From Acidobacteriota bacterium (GTDB lineage Bacteria; Acidobacteriota; Blastocatellia; Pyrinomonadales; Pyrinomonadaceae), in the NCBI GenBank assembly GCA_020853255.1, contig JADYZI010000212.1:1-39074 (forward strand): DNA of 39,074 bases. Direction: 5' to 3'. A program made the translations under genes and the position numbers. The notes under the pieces were generated by a model that was not told the DNA's origin, searched no databases, and saw only the letters and a list, made by a program, of their open reading frames with translations. Shown here one piece after another: positions 1 to 8,004 of the stretch (position 1 is its first letter; each line of letters begins with the position of its first letter).

Positions 1-349
1 AACTGCCGGAGAAACAAATCGACTTGGCAACCACGCCATCCTAAAAACCGGCTTTGAAGATCGTTGATAAGAGAAATCTTTAACAAGGATGTGTAACCCT
101 AATTCCACAACTTTTGACACGAACTCTGGCCCGATAAAAAGTTGCCTGCATAGCTGTAATATTTTACATATTTGAAGTTCGGAAAAGCTTATGCGGTGTG
201 CAAGTGACGTTCGGAATCTTTTGAGAACAGGCCTTTAGGCAATAATGCATCGGACGACCGCTCAAATCTTGTGGTCCCGGTGCGAGTAGCATTGCGATAT
301 TCGCGGGAGGTGTGATATAGAATTCCGAAACTGAAGTCGGAGCGACCTA
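1..349. other. 5' flank of the window, mostly non-coding
   Basis: A short open frame on + (2-67, ending TGA) could be the last 21 codons of a gene entering from the left, but nothing in it is recognisable. The rest is AT-richer than the following gene and shows no convincing long ORF. The region leads into the CHAT gene and carries a candidate promoter at 292-321. Confidence 0.4.
292..321 (+). promoter_or_regulatory. Candidate sigma-70-type promoter for the CHAT gene
   Basis: TTGCGA (292-297), an 18-base spacer and TATAGA (316-321) lie 28 bases before the ATG of the CHAT gene. The elements match the housekeeping consensus only partly and were found by eye. Confidence 0.3.
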
Positions 350-3300
350 ATGGCCCACACGGATCGGACAACTCGGGTAGCACCTGAACGATTCTCGCTG
401 CTCCTTATATGTCTTTTCTGGGCAGTCAGCTATCCAGCGGCGCAGCCTGTGCGACTAAAACCCGGCGGCAAGCCACTCGCAGTGATAAAACCAGGCGAAA
501 GGCATTCCTTCCCGATCCAGCTTACGAGAGGACAATTTATAAGAATAGACCTTTGGGAAAAGACCGGCGTCGATCTCGTTATGACGGTCTTCGGGCCCGG
601 CCATAGGGTGGTCGCCCGAACCGGCGGGTACAACGGCGAAAGGCGAATTGACGGATATCGAACCCTGCGCTCGTTGAACGGCCAGTTGTCGCTCGCAATG
701 GTAGCGGATCTCAACGGTGTTCACAAAGTGGTTCTCGAAGCTCGCGATTCGCAAATATCCGGCCAATATGAGATCGCAATAAAGGAGATCAGGGACGCCT
801 CGCCGGTCGATCGCCGCGTGATCGAAGCTGAGAGACTCTTGGAGGCTGGCGAGCAGATCAGGATCTTTTCGAGGGATGGATGGGCGCGGGCCGAACAAAA
901 GTTCGAGGCCGCGCGTCTGATATTTGAGGCGATCGGCGACCGCCGGGGCCAGGCTGCGGCGTTGGAAGGACGCGGCAACATAAATGCGAGGCTGAAAGCG
1001 TTCGACAAGGCGATCAATTTCTTCGAAGCGGCGCTCGGGCTTACCAGGGGCTTCACCGATCCCGTCGACTCGGCCCACCTATTGGTAAGGATCGGTTGGA
1101 TGTATCGCGCGCTCGACAAGATCGATACCGGCATCGTAAAGGCGCGCGAGGCTCTGGAGATCGCACGTGGCACCGGCAACCGAATGGCGGAAGCGACCGT
1201 GCTAAACGCGCTTTCGCATATTTCGGCTCGCGGTTTGGATGACGAGGTCAGCCGAAATGAAGTCGTCACCCTGATCGAACAAAGTGCTTCGATCGTGCGC
1301 GAGTTGAACAGTCCGGCGGACGAAGTTGGTATTTACTACCAGCTCGGGGCGTTCCACGATTTTGTTTCGGATAAGCCAAGGTCTGCCGAAGCATATCAGC
1401 GTGGCCTTCTCCTCTCACGACAGATCGGCAACCGGCGGATGGTGGTTTTCGGTCTTTTGCACCTTGGTGAGAACGCATTCGACCGCGGCGATTATCAACA
1501 GTCGTCGGACTATTTTGGAGAGGCATATGAACACAGCCGCGGCACAAACGACAAGTACGAAGCGTACACGCTGTATAACCTAGGAAATTCGACCCTGACG
1601 CTCGACCGCACGAGAGTGTTGGAACATTTGACACGGGCGTTGCCGTTGTGGGGTCTGGATCGTAACGGTGAGGCCTACACAATGACCTCGATCGGACGGT
1701 TCTACTTCACAGAGGGTCGGAAGAAAGATGCGATTGATCAGTATCTCCGGGCGTTGGTAGTAATGCGGATTTCAGGTGATCCGTATGGCGAGGGCATCAT
1801 ATTGAGCCATCTTGGCGAGGCTTATGCGTCAATGAATGACCCTGCAAGGGCGCTTGAATATTACGGACGGGCTCTTGAACTCCACCGATCGTCGCGCGAT
1901 CGTCGCGGCGAAGCGCGAACTCAAATACGGATCGGCGAGGTCCATCAGGAACTTGGCCAAATTGAACGAGCGGTATCGCTTTACAGATCTGCGTTTGAAA
2001 ATTATCGAATTGTCGGGAATCGAAGCGGGGAGGCCGGAGCGCTATTCTCGCTCGCGAAGGCAGCAAGGGCCGCCGGCAATGTAGATGATGCAAGGTCAAA
2101 TATCGAGGCCGCCTTGAGCATCGTGGAATCGCTTCGCGCCGGTATCGCAGGTGCCGAACTCCGGTCGGCATATTATTCTTCGGTCCAGGCGTATTACGAA
2201 TTCTATGCCGACGTCCTGATGACGCTTCACAACCGGGAACCGGCCCAGGGTTTCGATCAGCGCGCGTTGGAGACCGCTGAACGCGGAAAGGCACGCGGGC
2301 TGTCGGAGCTGCTGAGTGCGGCAAACGTCGACCTCCGCGAAGGGATCGACAGATCGTTGCTTGACCGGGAGGCCGAACTGCAAAAACGGCTGGATTCGAA
2401 GAACGCCGAAGAGGCCCGTCTGATCGCCGCGGGCCGAGGGAGCGGCGAGATCGAAGCTATTGAGCGCGAGCTTCTGGAACTCTCCGAGGGTATTGCGACG
2501 GTGCGGGGTAAGATCAGCGCCGCCAACCCGAGAGCACGCGAGCTTATACGCAGCTCTCCCGTTTCATCGGCAGAAATACAGCAGCTGCTTGACAACGAAT
2601 CAACGCTGCTTGTTTACAAACTGGGTCAGGAGCGGAGCTTTTTATGGGTGATAACCCAAAAAGACTTACGCAGTTTTGTGCTGCCCAAGCGCATTGACAT
2701 CGAAGCGGCGGCCCGCCGTGTGTACGAGCTTATAACTGCTCGAAACCACGACCCAAAGAGCGGGTCTTCCGCCCGAGCGCGTGTCCGAGTTCTTCAGGCG
2801 GACGGCGCTTTCGACGTCGAAGCTCAGAAGCTGGCTCAAATGCTGCTTGGGCCGGCCGGGCCATTCCTCGATAGCCCTCGATTGGTAATTGTGGCCGATG
2901 GCCTGCTGCAGTACATTCCATTCGGAGCGCTTCCGAACCCGAACCGACCAGGCCAGCCGTTGGCCTTGTCAAATGAATTAACCTACCTGCCTTCGGCTTC
3001 GACGCTTGGTGCACTGCGCAGTTTACCGAGGATGACATTCGAGCCAGGCCGGACAGTTGCAGTCTTTGCCGATCCGGTCTTTTCGACCAAGGATCCGCGC
3101 GTAAGACTCTCGAACGCCGGCGCTCCGCGTTCCAAAGGAAGCCTTGTGTCAAAGCCCGCGATCGCCTATTCAACGCAGCGTGCGCTTTACGATTTTGGGC
3201 TTGGCGGGCGGATCGGCATACCGCGACTTCCGTTTTCACGCCGTGAGGCAGAAACAATAGTTTCGATCGCAGGAAAGGACGCCTCGCTCCGAGCTCTCGA

Positions 3301-3796
3301 CTTTTCGGCGAGCCGAACGGCTGCAGCGAGCTCCGAGCCGTCGAAATACAGGATCGTGCATTTTGCAACGCACGGACTTTTGAACAGCTCGCATCCTGAA
3401 CTTTCAGGATTGTTGTTCTCGTTGGTTAACGAGCGTGGCGAGCCGCAAAATGGATTTCTGCGGCTACAGGATATTTATGAAATGAAACTGGGTGCCGACC
3501 TCGTGGTCTTGAGCGCGTGCCAGACCGGGCTGGGCCGAAACGTTAGCGGCGAAGGCCTGATCGGGCTTACGCGTGGATTTATGTATGCGGGTGCCCCGCG
3601 CGTTGTCGCTAGTCTATGGAAGGTGGATGACGCAGCGACGGCAGCTCTTATGGAGCATTTCTATCGACAGATGCTTATCGAGAAGCTTCCGGCGGGAGCG
3701 GCCCTTCGCAAAGCGCAGATGCTTCTTAGAGAAGATCATCGTTGGCGGTCTCCATATTACTGGGCAGCTTTCACGCTTCAGGGCGAATGGAAATAA
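350..3796 (+). CDS. Secreted TPR-CHAT domain protein (caspase-like protease family)
   Basis: 1148 aa. An N-terminal hydrophobic stretch (about residues 15-32, ending near AAQ) looks like a signal peptide. Residues about 35-150 resemble a bacterial pre-peptidase beta-domain (KPGERHSF... at its start). Residues about 165-600 are tetratricopeptide repeats with typical A-x-x-x-Y/L-x-x-A spacing, followed by a charged helical linker (about 640-740). The C-terminal 300 residues are a CHAT domain. The expected caspase-like dyad is visible: His1008 in HFATHG and Cys1057 in LSACQTG, so it is predicted active. CHAT proteins are peptidase C14-clan relatives; the TPRs presumably bind a partner. It sits directly upstream of a sigma factor and a membrane protein of anti-sigma type, suggesting envelope signalling. 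The substrate is unknown. ATG 350 keeps the signal peptide intact. Confidence 0.9.
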   Translation: MAHTDRTTRVAPERFSLLLICLFWAVSYPAAQPVRLKPGGKPLAVIKPGERHSFPIQLTRGQFIRIDLWEKTGVDLVMTVFGPGHRVVARTGGYNGERRIDGYRTLRSLNGQLSLAMVADLNGVHKVVLEARDSQISGQYEIAIKEIRDASPVDRRVIEAERLLEAGEQIRIFSRDGWARAEQKFEAARLIFEAIGDRRGQAAALEGRGNINARLKAFDKAINFFEAALGLTRGFTDPVDSAHLLVRIGWMYRALDKIDTGIVKAREALEIARGTGNRMAEATVLNALSHISARGLDDEVSRNEVVTLIEQSASIVRELNSPADEVGIYYQLGAFHDFVSDKPRSAEAYQRGLLLSRQIGNRRMVVFGLLHLGENAFDRGDYQQSSDYFGEAYEHSRGTNDKYEAYTLYNLGNSTLTLDRTRVLEHLTRALPLWGLDRNGEAYTMTSIGRFYFTEGRKKDAIDQYLRALVVMRISGDPYGEGIILSHLGEAYASMNDPARALEYYGRALELHRSSRDRRGEARTQIRIGEVHQELGQIERAVSLYRSAFENYRIVGNRSGEAGALFSLAKAARAAGNVDDARSNIEAALSIVESLRAGIAGAELRSAYYSSVQAYYEFYADVLMTLHNREPAQGFDQRALETAERGKARGLSELLSAANVDLREGIDRSLLDREAELQKRLDSKNAEEARLIAAGRGSGEIEAIERELLELSEGIATVRGKISAANPRARELIRSSPVSSAEIQQLLDNESTLLVYKLGQERSFLWVITQKDLRSFVLPKRIDIEAAARRVYELITARNHDPKSGSSARARVRVLQADGAFDVEAQKLAQMLLGPAGPFLDSPRLVIVADGLLQYIPFGALPNPNRPGQPLALSNELTYLPSASTLGALRSLPRMTFEPGRTVAVFADPVFSTKDPRVRLSNAGAPRSKGSLVSKPAIAYSTQRALYDFGLGGRIGIPRLPFSRREAETIVSIAGKDASLRALDFSASRTAAASSEPSKYRIVHFATHGLLNSSHPELSGLLFSLVNERGEPQNGFLRLQDIYEMKLGADLVVLSACQTGLGRNVSGEGLIGLTRGFMYAGAPRVVASLWKVDDAATAALMEHFYRQMLIEKLPAGAALRKAQMLLREDHRWRSPYYWAAFTLQGEWK

Positions 3797-3809
3797 CGTC
3801 GACGTATTT

Positions 3810-4406
3810 TTGCAGCTCTTGAACTCGAAACTGAAAAAAGAATGGGTGCTCACGCAGGATGCCTTTGACCGCGTCCTGCTCCTTCTCGATCCGGACCGCG
3901 AGGTTTCCGGTCATAAGTATGAATTGCTGCGGCTGAAACTGGTGAAGTATTTCGAATGGCAGCATTTGTCGCCGCCCGAAGACCTCGCCGATGAGACAGT
4001 CAACCGCCTCGCGCGTAAACTCGCGGAGAATGGCGAGATCGAAAACCTCAATGCGTATCTTCTCGGGATCGCCCGTCACATTGTGTTCGAGGATCGCAGA
4101 CAGAGAGCCCGGTTCCAACGCGCCGCCGACCAGCTTTTTGTCAAAGGCTCAACGGCGGATGTGCGTTCGGAAGGCGATGCTCGGCTGGAAGCCTGCAACG
4201 AATGTCTCGCGGAGCTCCCCGAGAGAGATCGCGGTCTTGTCCTGCGATACTATTCCCCGGCAAAGGCAGGTAAGATCGAAGATCACAAGCGGATCGCAGC
4301 GGAGCTCGGGATCTCGCTCAATTCGATGCGCATTCGTGTGCACAGGATAAAGTTAAGGCTCGAACGCTGCATTCGCGAACGTGAAGGCCAGAAGGACAAG
4401 AGTTGA
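3810..4406 (+). CDS. ECF-like RNA polymerase sigma factor
   Basis: About 198 aa from the start chosen here. Region 2-like helices are visible (ADETVNRLARK... and NLNAYLLGIARHIV), followed by a region 4 helix-turn-helix after LAELPERDRGLVLRYY, with a recognition segment near ELGISLNSMRIRVHR. The layout and size fit ECF-type sigma-70 factors, which redirect RNA polymerase to specific promoters. The frame has no ATG between the CHAT stop (3794-3796) and the conserved N-terminus, so TTG 3810 is proposed; TTG 3819 or GTG 3846 are alternatives. An upstream in-frame start would overlap the CHAT gene deeply and adds no family-like sequence. The close spacing suggests co-transcription and possibly translational coupling with the CHAT gene. 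The product is clear; the exact start is not. Confidence 0.82.
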   Translation: MQLLNSKLKKEWVLTQDAFDRVLLLLDPDREVSGHKYELLRLKLVKYFEWQHLSPPEDLADETVNRLARKLAENGEIENLNAYLLGIARHIVFEDRRQRARFQRAADQLFVKGSTADVRSEGDARLEACNECLAELPERDRGLVLRYYSPAKAGKIEDHKRIAAELGISLNSMRIRVHRIKLRLERCIREREGQKDKS

Positions 4407-4435
4407 AATCTTTTTTGAGAATCTGTCCCTAAGAT

Positions 4436-5395
4436 ATGGTGAGGGACGGACGCATAACCTATTTGATGCAAGACCTGATGTCGGATTATCTGTTGGGAAA
4501 ATTAAGCGAACCTGAGCGCGAGCGCCTGGAGGATCAGTTGTTCGAGGACGATGATCTGTTCGCGGCGATGCTTGCCTCGGAAGATTGCTTGATAGCGGAC
4601 TACCTGGATGGCAATCTGACGCCGGACGAGAACGAACGCTTCACGGGCTATTTTCTCTCATCGGTGGAAAATCGACGTAAGCTCGAGTTACAGAAAGAGC
4701 TCAGGACAAGTGACTCCGAAGCTTCACGGGTTGCCCCGAAAGAAGGGACGGAAGAGAAATTATCATCCGGCATTATTCTCTCATCTTTATTCCGCGGCTG
4801 GAGGATCGCGTTTGCAACCGCGTGCCTGGCCGTGTTTGCCGTTGCCTTTTGGCTCGCTTGGCCCGGCAGCCATCCTGAACAGTCGGCCGCGCTGCAGGAG
4901 CCGGGCAACACATCGACACCCGCTGTAAACGAAGCGCCGGTTCCGCGGGAGGCCGCGCAGAGTCAACCGGACAATAAGGGAACGCAACCGTCCGGAAACG
5001 AAGTTCCCGCGAACCGGAACCCGAACTCGTCTCGGAAGCCGACTGTGCCAAATCCGACGCTTGCAACATTGCTCCTGACGCCCGGCTCGACTCGAGGTGG
5101 AGCAGGAAGCCGGACGGAACTACATCTTGCACCCGGCGTGCGAACGGTCGTCCTAAAACTCTCCTTTGATGGGCGAACCTACTCGATGTTCGATGTCGTT
5201 ATCCAAACTCCTGAAGGAAGATCCATTTGGCAGCGCTCGGGAATACGCGCGGCCAAGCCCGTCAGTTCGCTTTCCGTCACCCTACCAGCGAACACGCTTT
5301 CCCCGGAGGATCACATATTGACCCTAAGCGGCCGCGACGCAGACGGCCGCACGCAAAAGCTGGAGGAATACTTCTTCAGCGTGGAAAAACCTTGA
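4436..5395 (+). CDS. Single-pass membrane protein of anti-sigma type
   Basis: 319 aa. The N-terminal cytoplasmic part (about 1-85) is acidic and helical, with two related segments (DYLLGKLSEPERERLE and DYLDGNLTPDENERF) like the zinc-finger-type anti-sigma domains that follow ECF genes. The His-x3-Cys-x2-Cys zinc motif is absent; only one Cys is seen, at EDCL. A TM helix spans about 121-143 (WRIAFATACLAVFAVAFWLAW). Then comes a Pro/Asn/Ser-rich linker (about 145-205) and a C-terminal beta-rich domain facing the periplasm. It starts 29 bases after the sigma gene, so it is probably its regulator. Regulation of that sigma factor is inferred from position and architecture; the periplasmic domain is not a family I can name. 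Confidence 0.72.
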   Translation: MVRDGRITYLMQDLMSDYLLGKLSEPERERLEDQLFEDDDLFAAMLASEDCLIADYLDGNLTPDENERFTGYFLSSVENRRKLELQKELRTSDSEASRVAPKEGTEEKLSSGIILSSLFRGWRIAFATACLAVFAVAFWLAWPGSHPEQSAALQEPGNTSTPAVNEAPVPREAAQSQPDNKGTQPSGNEVPANRNPNSSRKPTVPNPTLATLLLTPGSTRGGAGSRTELHLAPGVRTVVLKLSFDGRTYSMFDVVIQTPEGRSIWQRSGIRAAKPVSSLSVTLPANTLSPEDHILTLSGRDADGRTQKLEEYFFSVEKP

Positions 5396-5655
5396 ATCGA
5401 CTCCGCCGTTACTCCAAATTCGATCCCGCAGCCACCGCTTCCGCCCAAAAATAATTCACCTTTTTTCGCAACGGTGAAAGGTTTTGCTGGAAAACGTCCC
5501 ATTTAAGTAAAAGCGCCTATTTTGGTGTGATCCCAACTATCGGCTAGTTACACTAACGGTTCCATTCTTGGTACTGTCAGCTCAACGGCGGTTCAGGATA
5601 AATGGCCTGTCGAAAGAGGCGGGCACTTGCTTGTTGAAAGACTCAAACCGTATTC

Positions 5656-5660
5656 GGAGG
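5656..5660 (+). promoter_or_regulatory. Ribosome-binding site selecting TTG 5666
   Basis: A perfect GGAGG lies five bases before TTG 5666. The upstream in-frame TTG at 5627 has no such site. This sets a TTG start and leaves a normal-length signal peptide on the following protein. Confidence 0.6.
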
Positions 5661-5665
5661 ACATC

Positions 5666-7972
5666 TTGATAATAACAAATTCACAGACATTGCTGGCAGG
5701 GAGCTGCGTTCGGTTTTTTGCGCTCAGCACCGCCGTCGTCATCACTCTTTTGTTTGCTGCACAACTTACAGCGGCCCAAATAGTTCTCAACGCAACCCAG
5801 GACGCTTTTATCGAAAGCGGCTCGGGAAACGCTAACTTCGGAAACAACTCCAACCTCAGGCTTCGCAGAGGTGGCAATATCCAGCATATTCTGCTTCAGT
5901 TCAACATTGCGGAGCTCCCGCCGGGAACAACCTCAGGCGATGTTGTGAGCGCGTCACTAAAACTCTTCGTTAACAACGTTAACAGTCCTGTTGATACCCA
6001 CAACATTTACAACCTCTGCGCGGCTTGGAACGAGGCTTCAGTAACGTACAATAATGCTCCCGCCGGTTGTGCCTGGGGTGAAGGATCTGCAGTTCCGATA
6101 TCAGTGGTTGATCAATACGTCGCTCTCGACGTCACCAAAGCAGTAAAGCAATGGTTGATGGGTACTCCTAATCACGGTATCCGGATCGAATCCGTTACGA
6201 ACGGTAACGTACGGTTCAACAGCCGCGAAAACGGGGTAAACCCACCAGTCATCGAGGTCACGCTTAGGATAAAGGGCGTTACGGGCAGCGGCGGCTTGAC
6301 GGGGGGCGGCAGCAGCGGCGACCTTTCGCTTGCAATAGCCGATGGCGGCGTGAACACAGCCAAACTTGCTGACGGTGCGGTGACGACTCAAAAGATAGCC
6401 GACGGTGCCGTGACTTCTATAAAAATCGGAAACGGAGCCGTCGGAAACACGCAGCTCGGAATCAACTATGCCGGGAGTTCTTCGCAAGGTGGACCCGCGA
6501 CAAGCGCGCTCTTTGCGACCGACGCAGCAACCGTCGGTGGCATCGCACCCAGCGGTTTCGCGCCGGCGTCGGGGTCAACAAATTACGTTTCGAAATCTGG
6601 CGACACAATGATCGGGACCCTCAACCTTCCGACAAACGGTTTGAATGTCGGCGGGAATCAGTTCGTTGTCTCAGGAGGCAACATAGGGATCAGTAAGGCC
6701 AATCCGACGGAGGCACTTGATGTCGTTGGCAATATCAAGGCGAGCGGAAACTTCATCGGCAATTCGTTTAGTGGTAACGGCGCGGGCTTGACCAACGTTT
6801 CGGCGTCGAGTCTGGACTGCGTCTCATGCATAAACACTGCTCAGGTCGGCTTTAACTTCGCCGGAAGCTCTTCGCAGGGCGGCCCTGCAACAAGCGCATT
6901 GACTGCGAACAACGCCCAAATGTTGGGCGGAGTTGCACCGAGCGGCTATGCGCCCGCATCTGGGTCTCCAAACTATGCTCCTGCGGGGCAGTACGTTAAT
7001 AGCATCAATGGTATTGCTGGGAACGTAACCCTGACCGCCGGAAACAACATTAGCCTTGCCCAAAACGGAAACACAGTCACAGTTTCCTCAACCGCCTCGA
7101 CCTTCAATCCGCAACAAGTCGCCCAACTGCGATGGTGGGCTGCAAACCGGTCCGGTGCGTCCTTTGCTGTGGGCAGCCAGCCGTCTGGAGTTGCGTTCGA
7201 TGGGAGCAATATCTGGGTTTCCAACCATGCTGACGGTACCGTTACAAAGCTTCGCGCAAGCGACGGTGAGAACCTGGGCACGTTTGCAGCTGGGGTCAAT
7301 CCATCGACAGTTGCTTTTGACGGCGCAAATATTTGGGTCGCCAATTATGGCAGCAATACAGTCACGAAACTTCGGGCGAGCGACGGTGCATTGTTGAATA
7401 CTATCACCGTGGGCAGTCGGCCGTGGGGCCTCGCATTCGACGGAGTTCATATGTGGGTTTCCTGCTATCAGGCTCAGACGGTAGTCAAGATTCGGGCGAG
7501 TGATGACTCCATCGTAGGTTCGGTAGGTATCGCCGACCCGCTCGGGCTTGCTTATGACGGCACAAATATTTGGGTCGCCAACAACTCTCCCAACGCAACA
7601 ATGGTGAAGATATCCGGCGCAAGCGGTCCGCCAACGGTGCTTTCTACACTCTTTGTTGGAGCTAGCTTCGGCGCGTTCATCGCCTTTGACGGAACTAATA
7701 TTTGGGCAAACTACAATGGGACACTGGTCCGCTTAAGGATCTCCGATAATGCTTTTCTGCCCCAAATTGGCGTTGGGTTCAGTCGTGGCGGACTTGTTTT
7801 TGACGGAGTGCACATGTGGGTATCAGGCGAAAGCAATCTCATCAAGCTGCGCGCCAGCGACGGATTTCAAGTAGGATCTTTTCCTGTTCTCAATCTCGGG
7901 GCCGCAGCTGCATTTGACGGCGCGAACATCTGGGTCGCCAATACGGGGAGCGGCAGGGTTGGAAAGTACTGA
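5666..7972 (+). CDS. Secreted DNRLRE / tail-fibre-like / beta-propeller protein
   Basis: 768 aa from TTG 5666. Signal peptide about 1-38 (hydrophobic core STAVVITLLFAAQ, cleavage near TAAQ). Residues about 39-205 form a DNRLRE-type module (DAFIES...GNNSNLRLRRG, LLQFNI, AAWNEASVTYNNAP) as found in secreted surface proteins. Residues about 210-260 carry short GAV-T-KIADGAV repeats like phage tail-fibre or trimeric shaft sequence. Two copies of an AGSSSQGGPATSAL motif, each followed by a GG-APSG-APASGS tract, flank a GISKANPTEALDVVG segment of the type common before chaperone-type fibre tips. Residues about 499-768 are seven propeller repeats (VAFDG-NIWVAN-TVTKLRASDG). Likely a surface or secreted binding protein; the ligand is unknown. 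It is followed after 32 bases by the aminopeptidase-like gene. Confidence 0.8.
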   Translation: MIITNSQTLLAGSCVRFFALSTAVVITLLFAAQLTAAQIVLNATQDAFIESGSGNANFGNNSNLRLRRGGNIQHILLQFNIAELPPGTTSGDVVSASLKLFVNNVNSPVDTHNIYNLCAAWNEASVTYNNAPAGCAWGEGSAVPISVVDQYVALDVTKAVKQWLMGTPNHGIRIESVTNGNVRFNSRENGVNPPVIEVTLRIKGVTGSGGLTGGGSSGDLSLAIADGGVNTAKLADGAVTTQKIADGAVTSIKIGNGAVGNTQLGINYAGSSSQGGPATSALFATDAATVGGIAPSGFAPASGSTNYVSKSGDTMIGTLNLPTNGLNVGGNQFVVSGGNIGISKANPTEALDVVGNIKASGNFIGNSFSGNGAGLTNVSASSLDCVSCINTAQVGFNFAGSSSQGGPATSALTANNAQMLGGVAPSGYAPASGSPNYAPAGQYVNSINGIAGNVTLTAGNNISLAQNGNTVTVSSTASTFNPQQVAQLRWWAANRSGASFAVGSQPSGVAFDGSNIWVSNHADGTVTKLRASDGENLGTFAAGVNPSTVAFDGANIWVANYGSNTVTKLRASDGALLNTITVGSRPWGLAFDGVHMWVSCYQAQTVVKIRASDDSIVGSVGIADPLGLAYDGTNIWVANNSPNATMVKISGASGPPTVLSTLFVGASFGAFIAFDGTNIWANYNGTLVRLRISDNAFLPQIGVGFSRGGLVFDGVHMWVSGESNLIKLRASDGFQVGSFPVLNLGAAAAFDGANIWVANTGSGRVGKY
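7160..7969 (+). repeat. Seven in-frame beta-propeller repeats of about 120 bases
   Basis: The repeat unit encodes about 37-43 residues with the core FDG-x2-IWV-(A/S)N-x6-VTKLRASDG and a linking G-x-F-x-VG strand. Seven FDG/YDG-x2-(I/M)W cores are visible. Copies one and two are the closest; copies four and five are the most diverged. The first unit is preceded by the strand SFAVG, while the last ends at GKY. Confidence 0.75.
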
Positions 7973-8004
7973 GCCCCGCTCGATCAAATTTTGGAGGAGA
8001 TAAA

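Noticed and set aside
3573..3809. Upstream extension of the sigma factor frame to an ATG at 3573
   Set aside because: It would overlap the conserved CHAT C-terminus by over 200 bases and encodes Arg-rich sequence unlike sigma factors.
5456..5478. TTCACC/GGTGAA inverted repeat after the anti-sigma-like gene
   Set aside because: Six-base stem with a 12-base loop and no T-tract after it; too weak for a terminator call.
7160..7969. Regularly spaced repeats that could be taken for a CRISPR or tandem DNA array
   Set aside because: The period is in frame, the units are diverged at DNA level, and they encode propeller blades.
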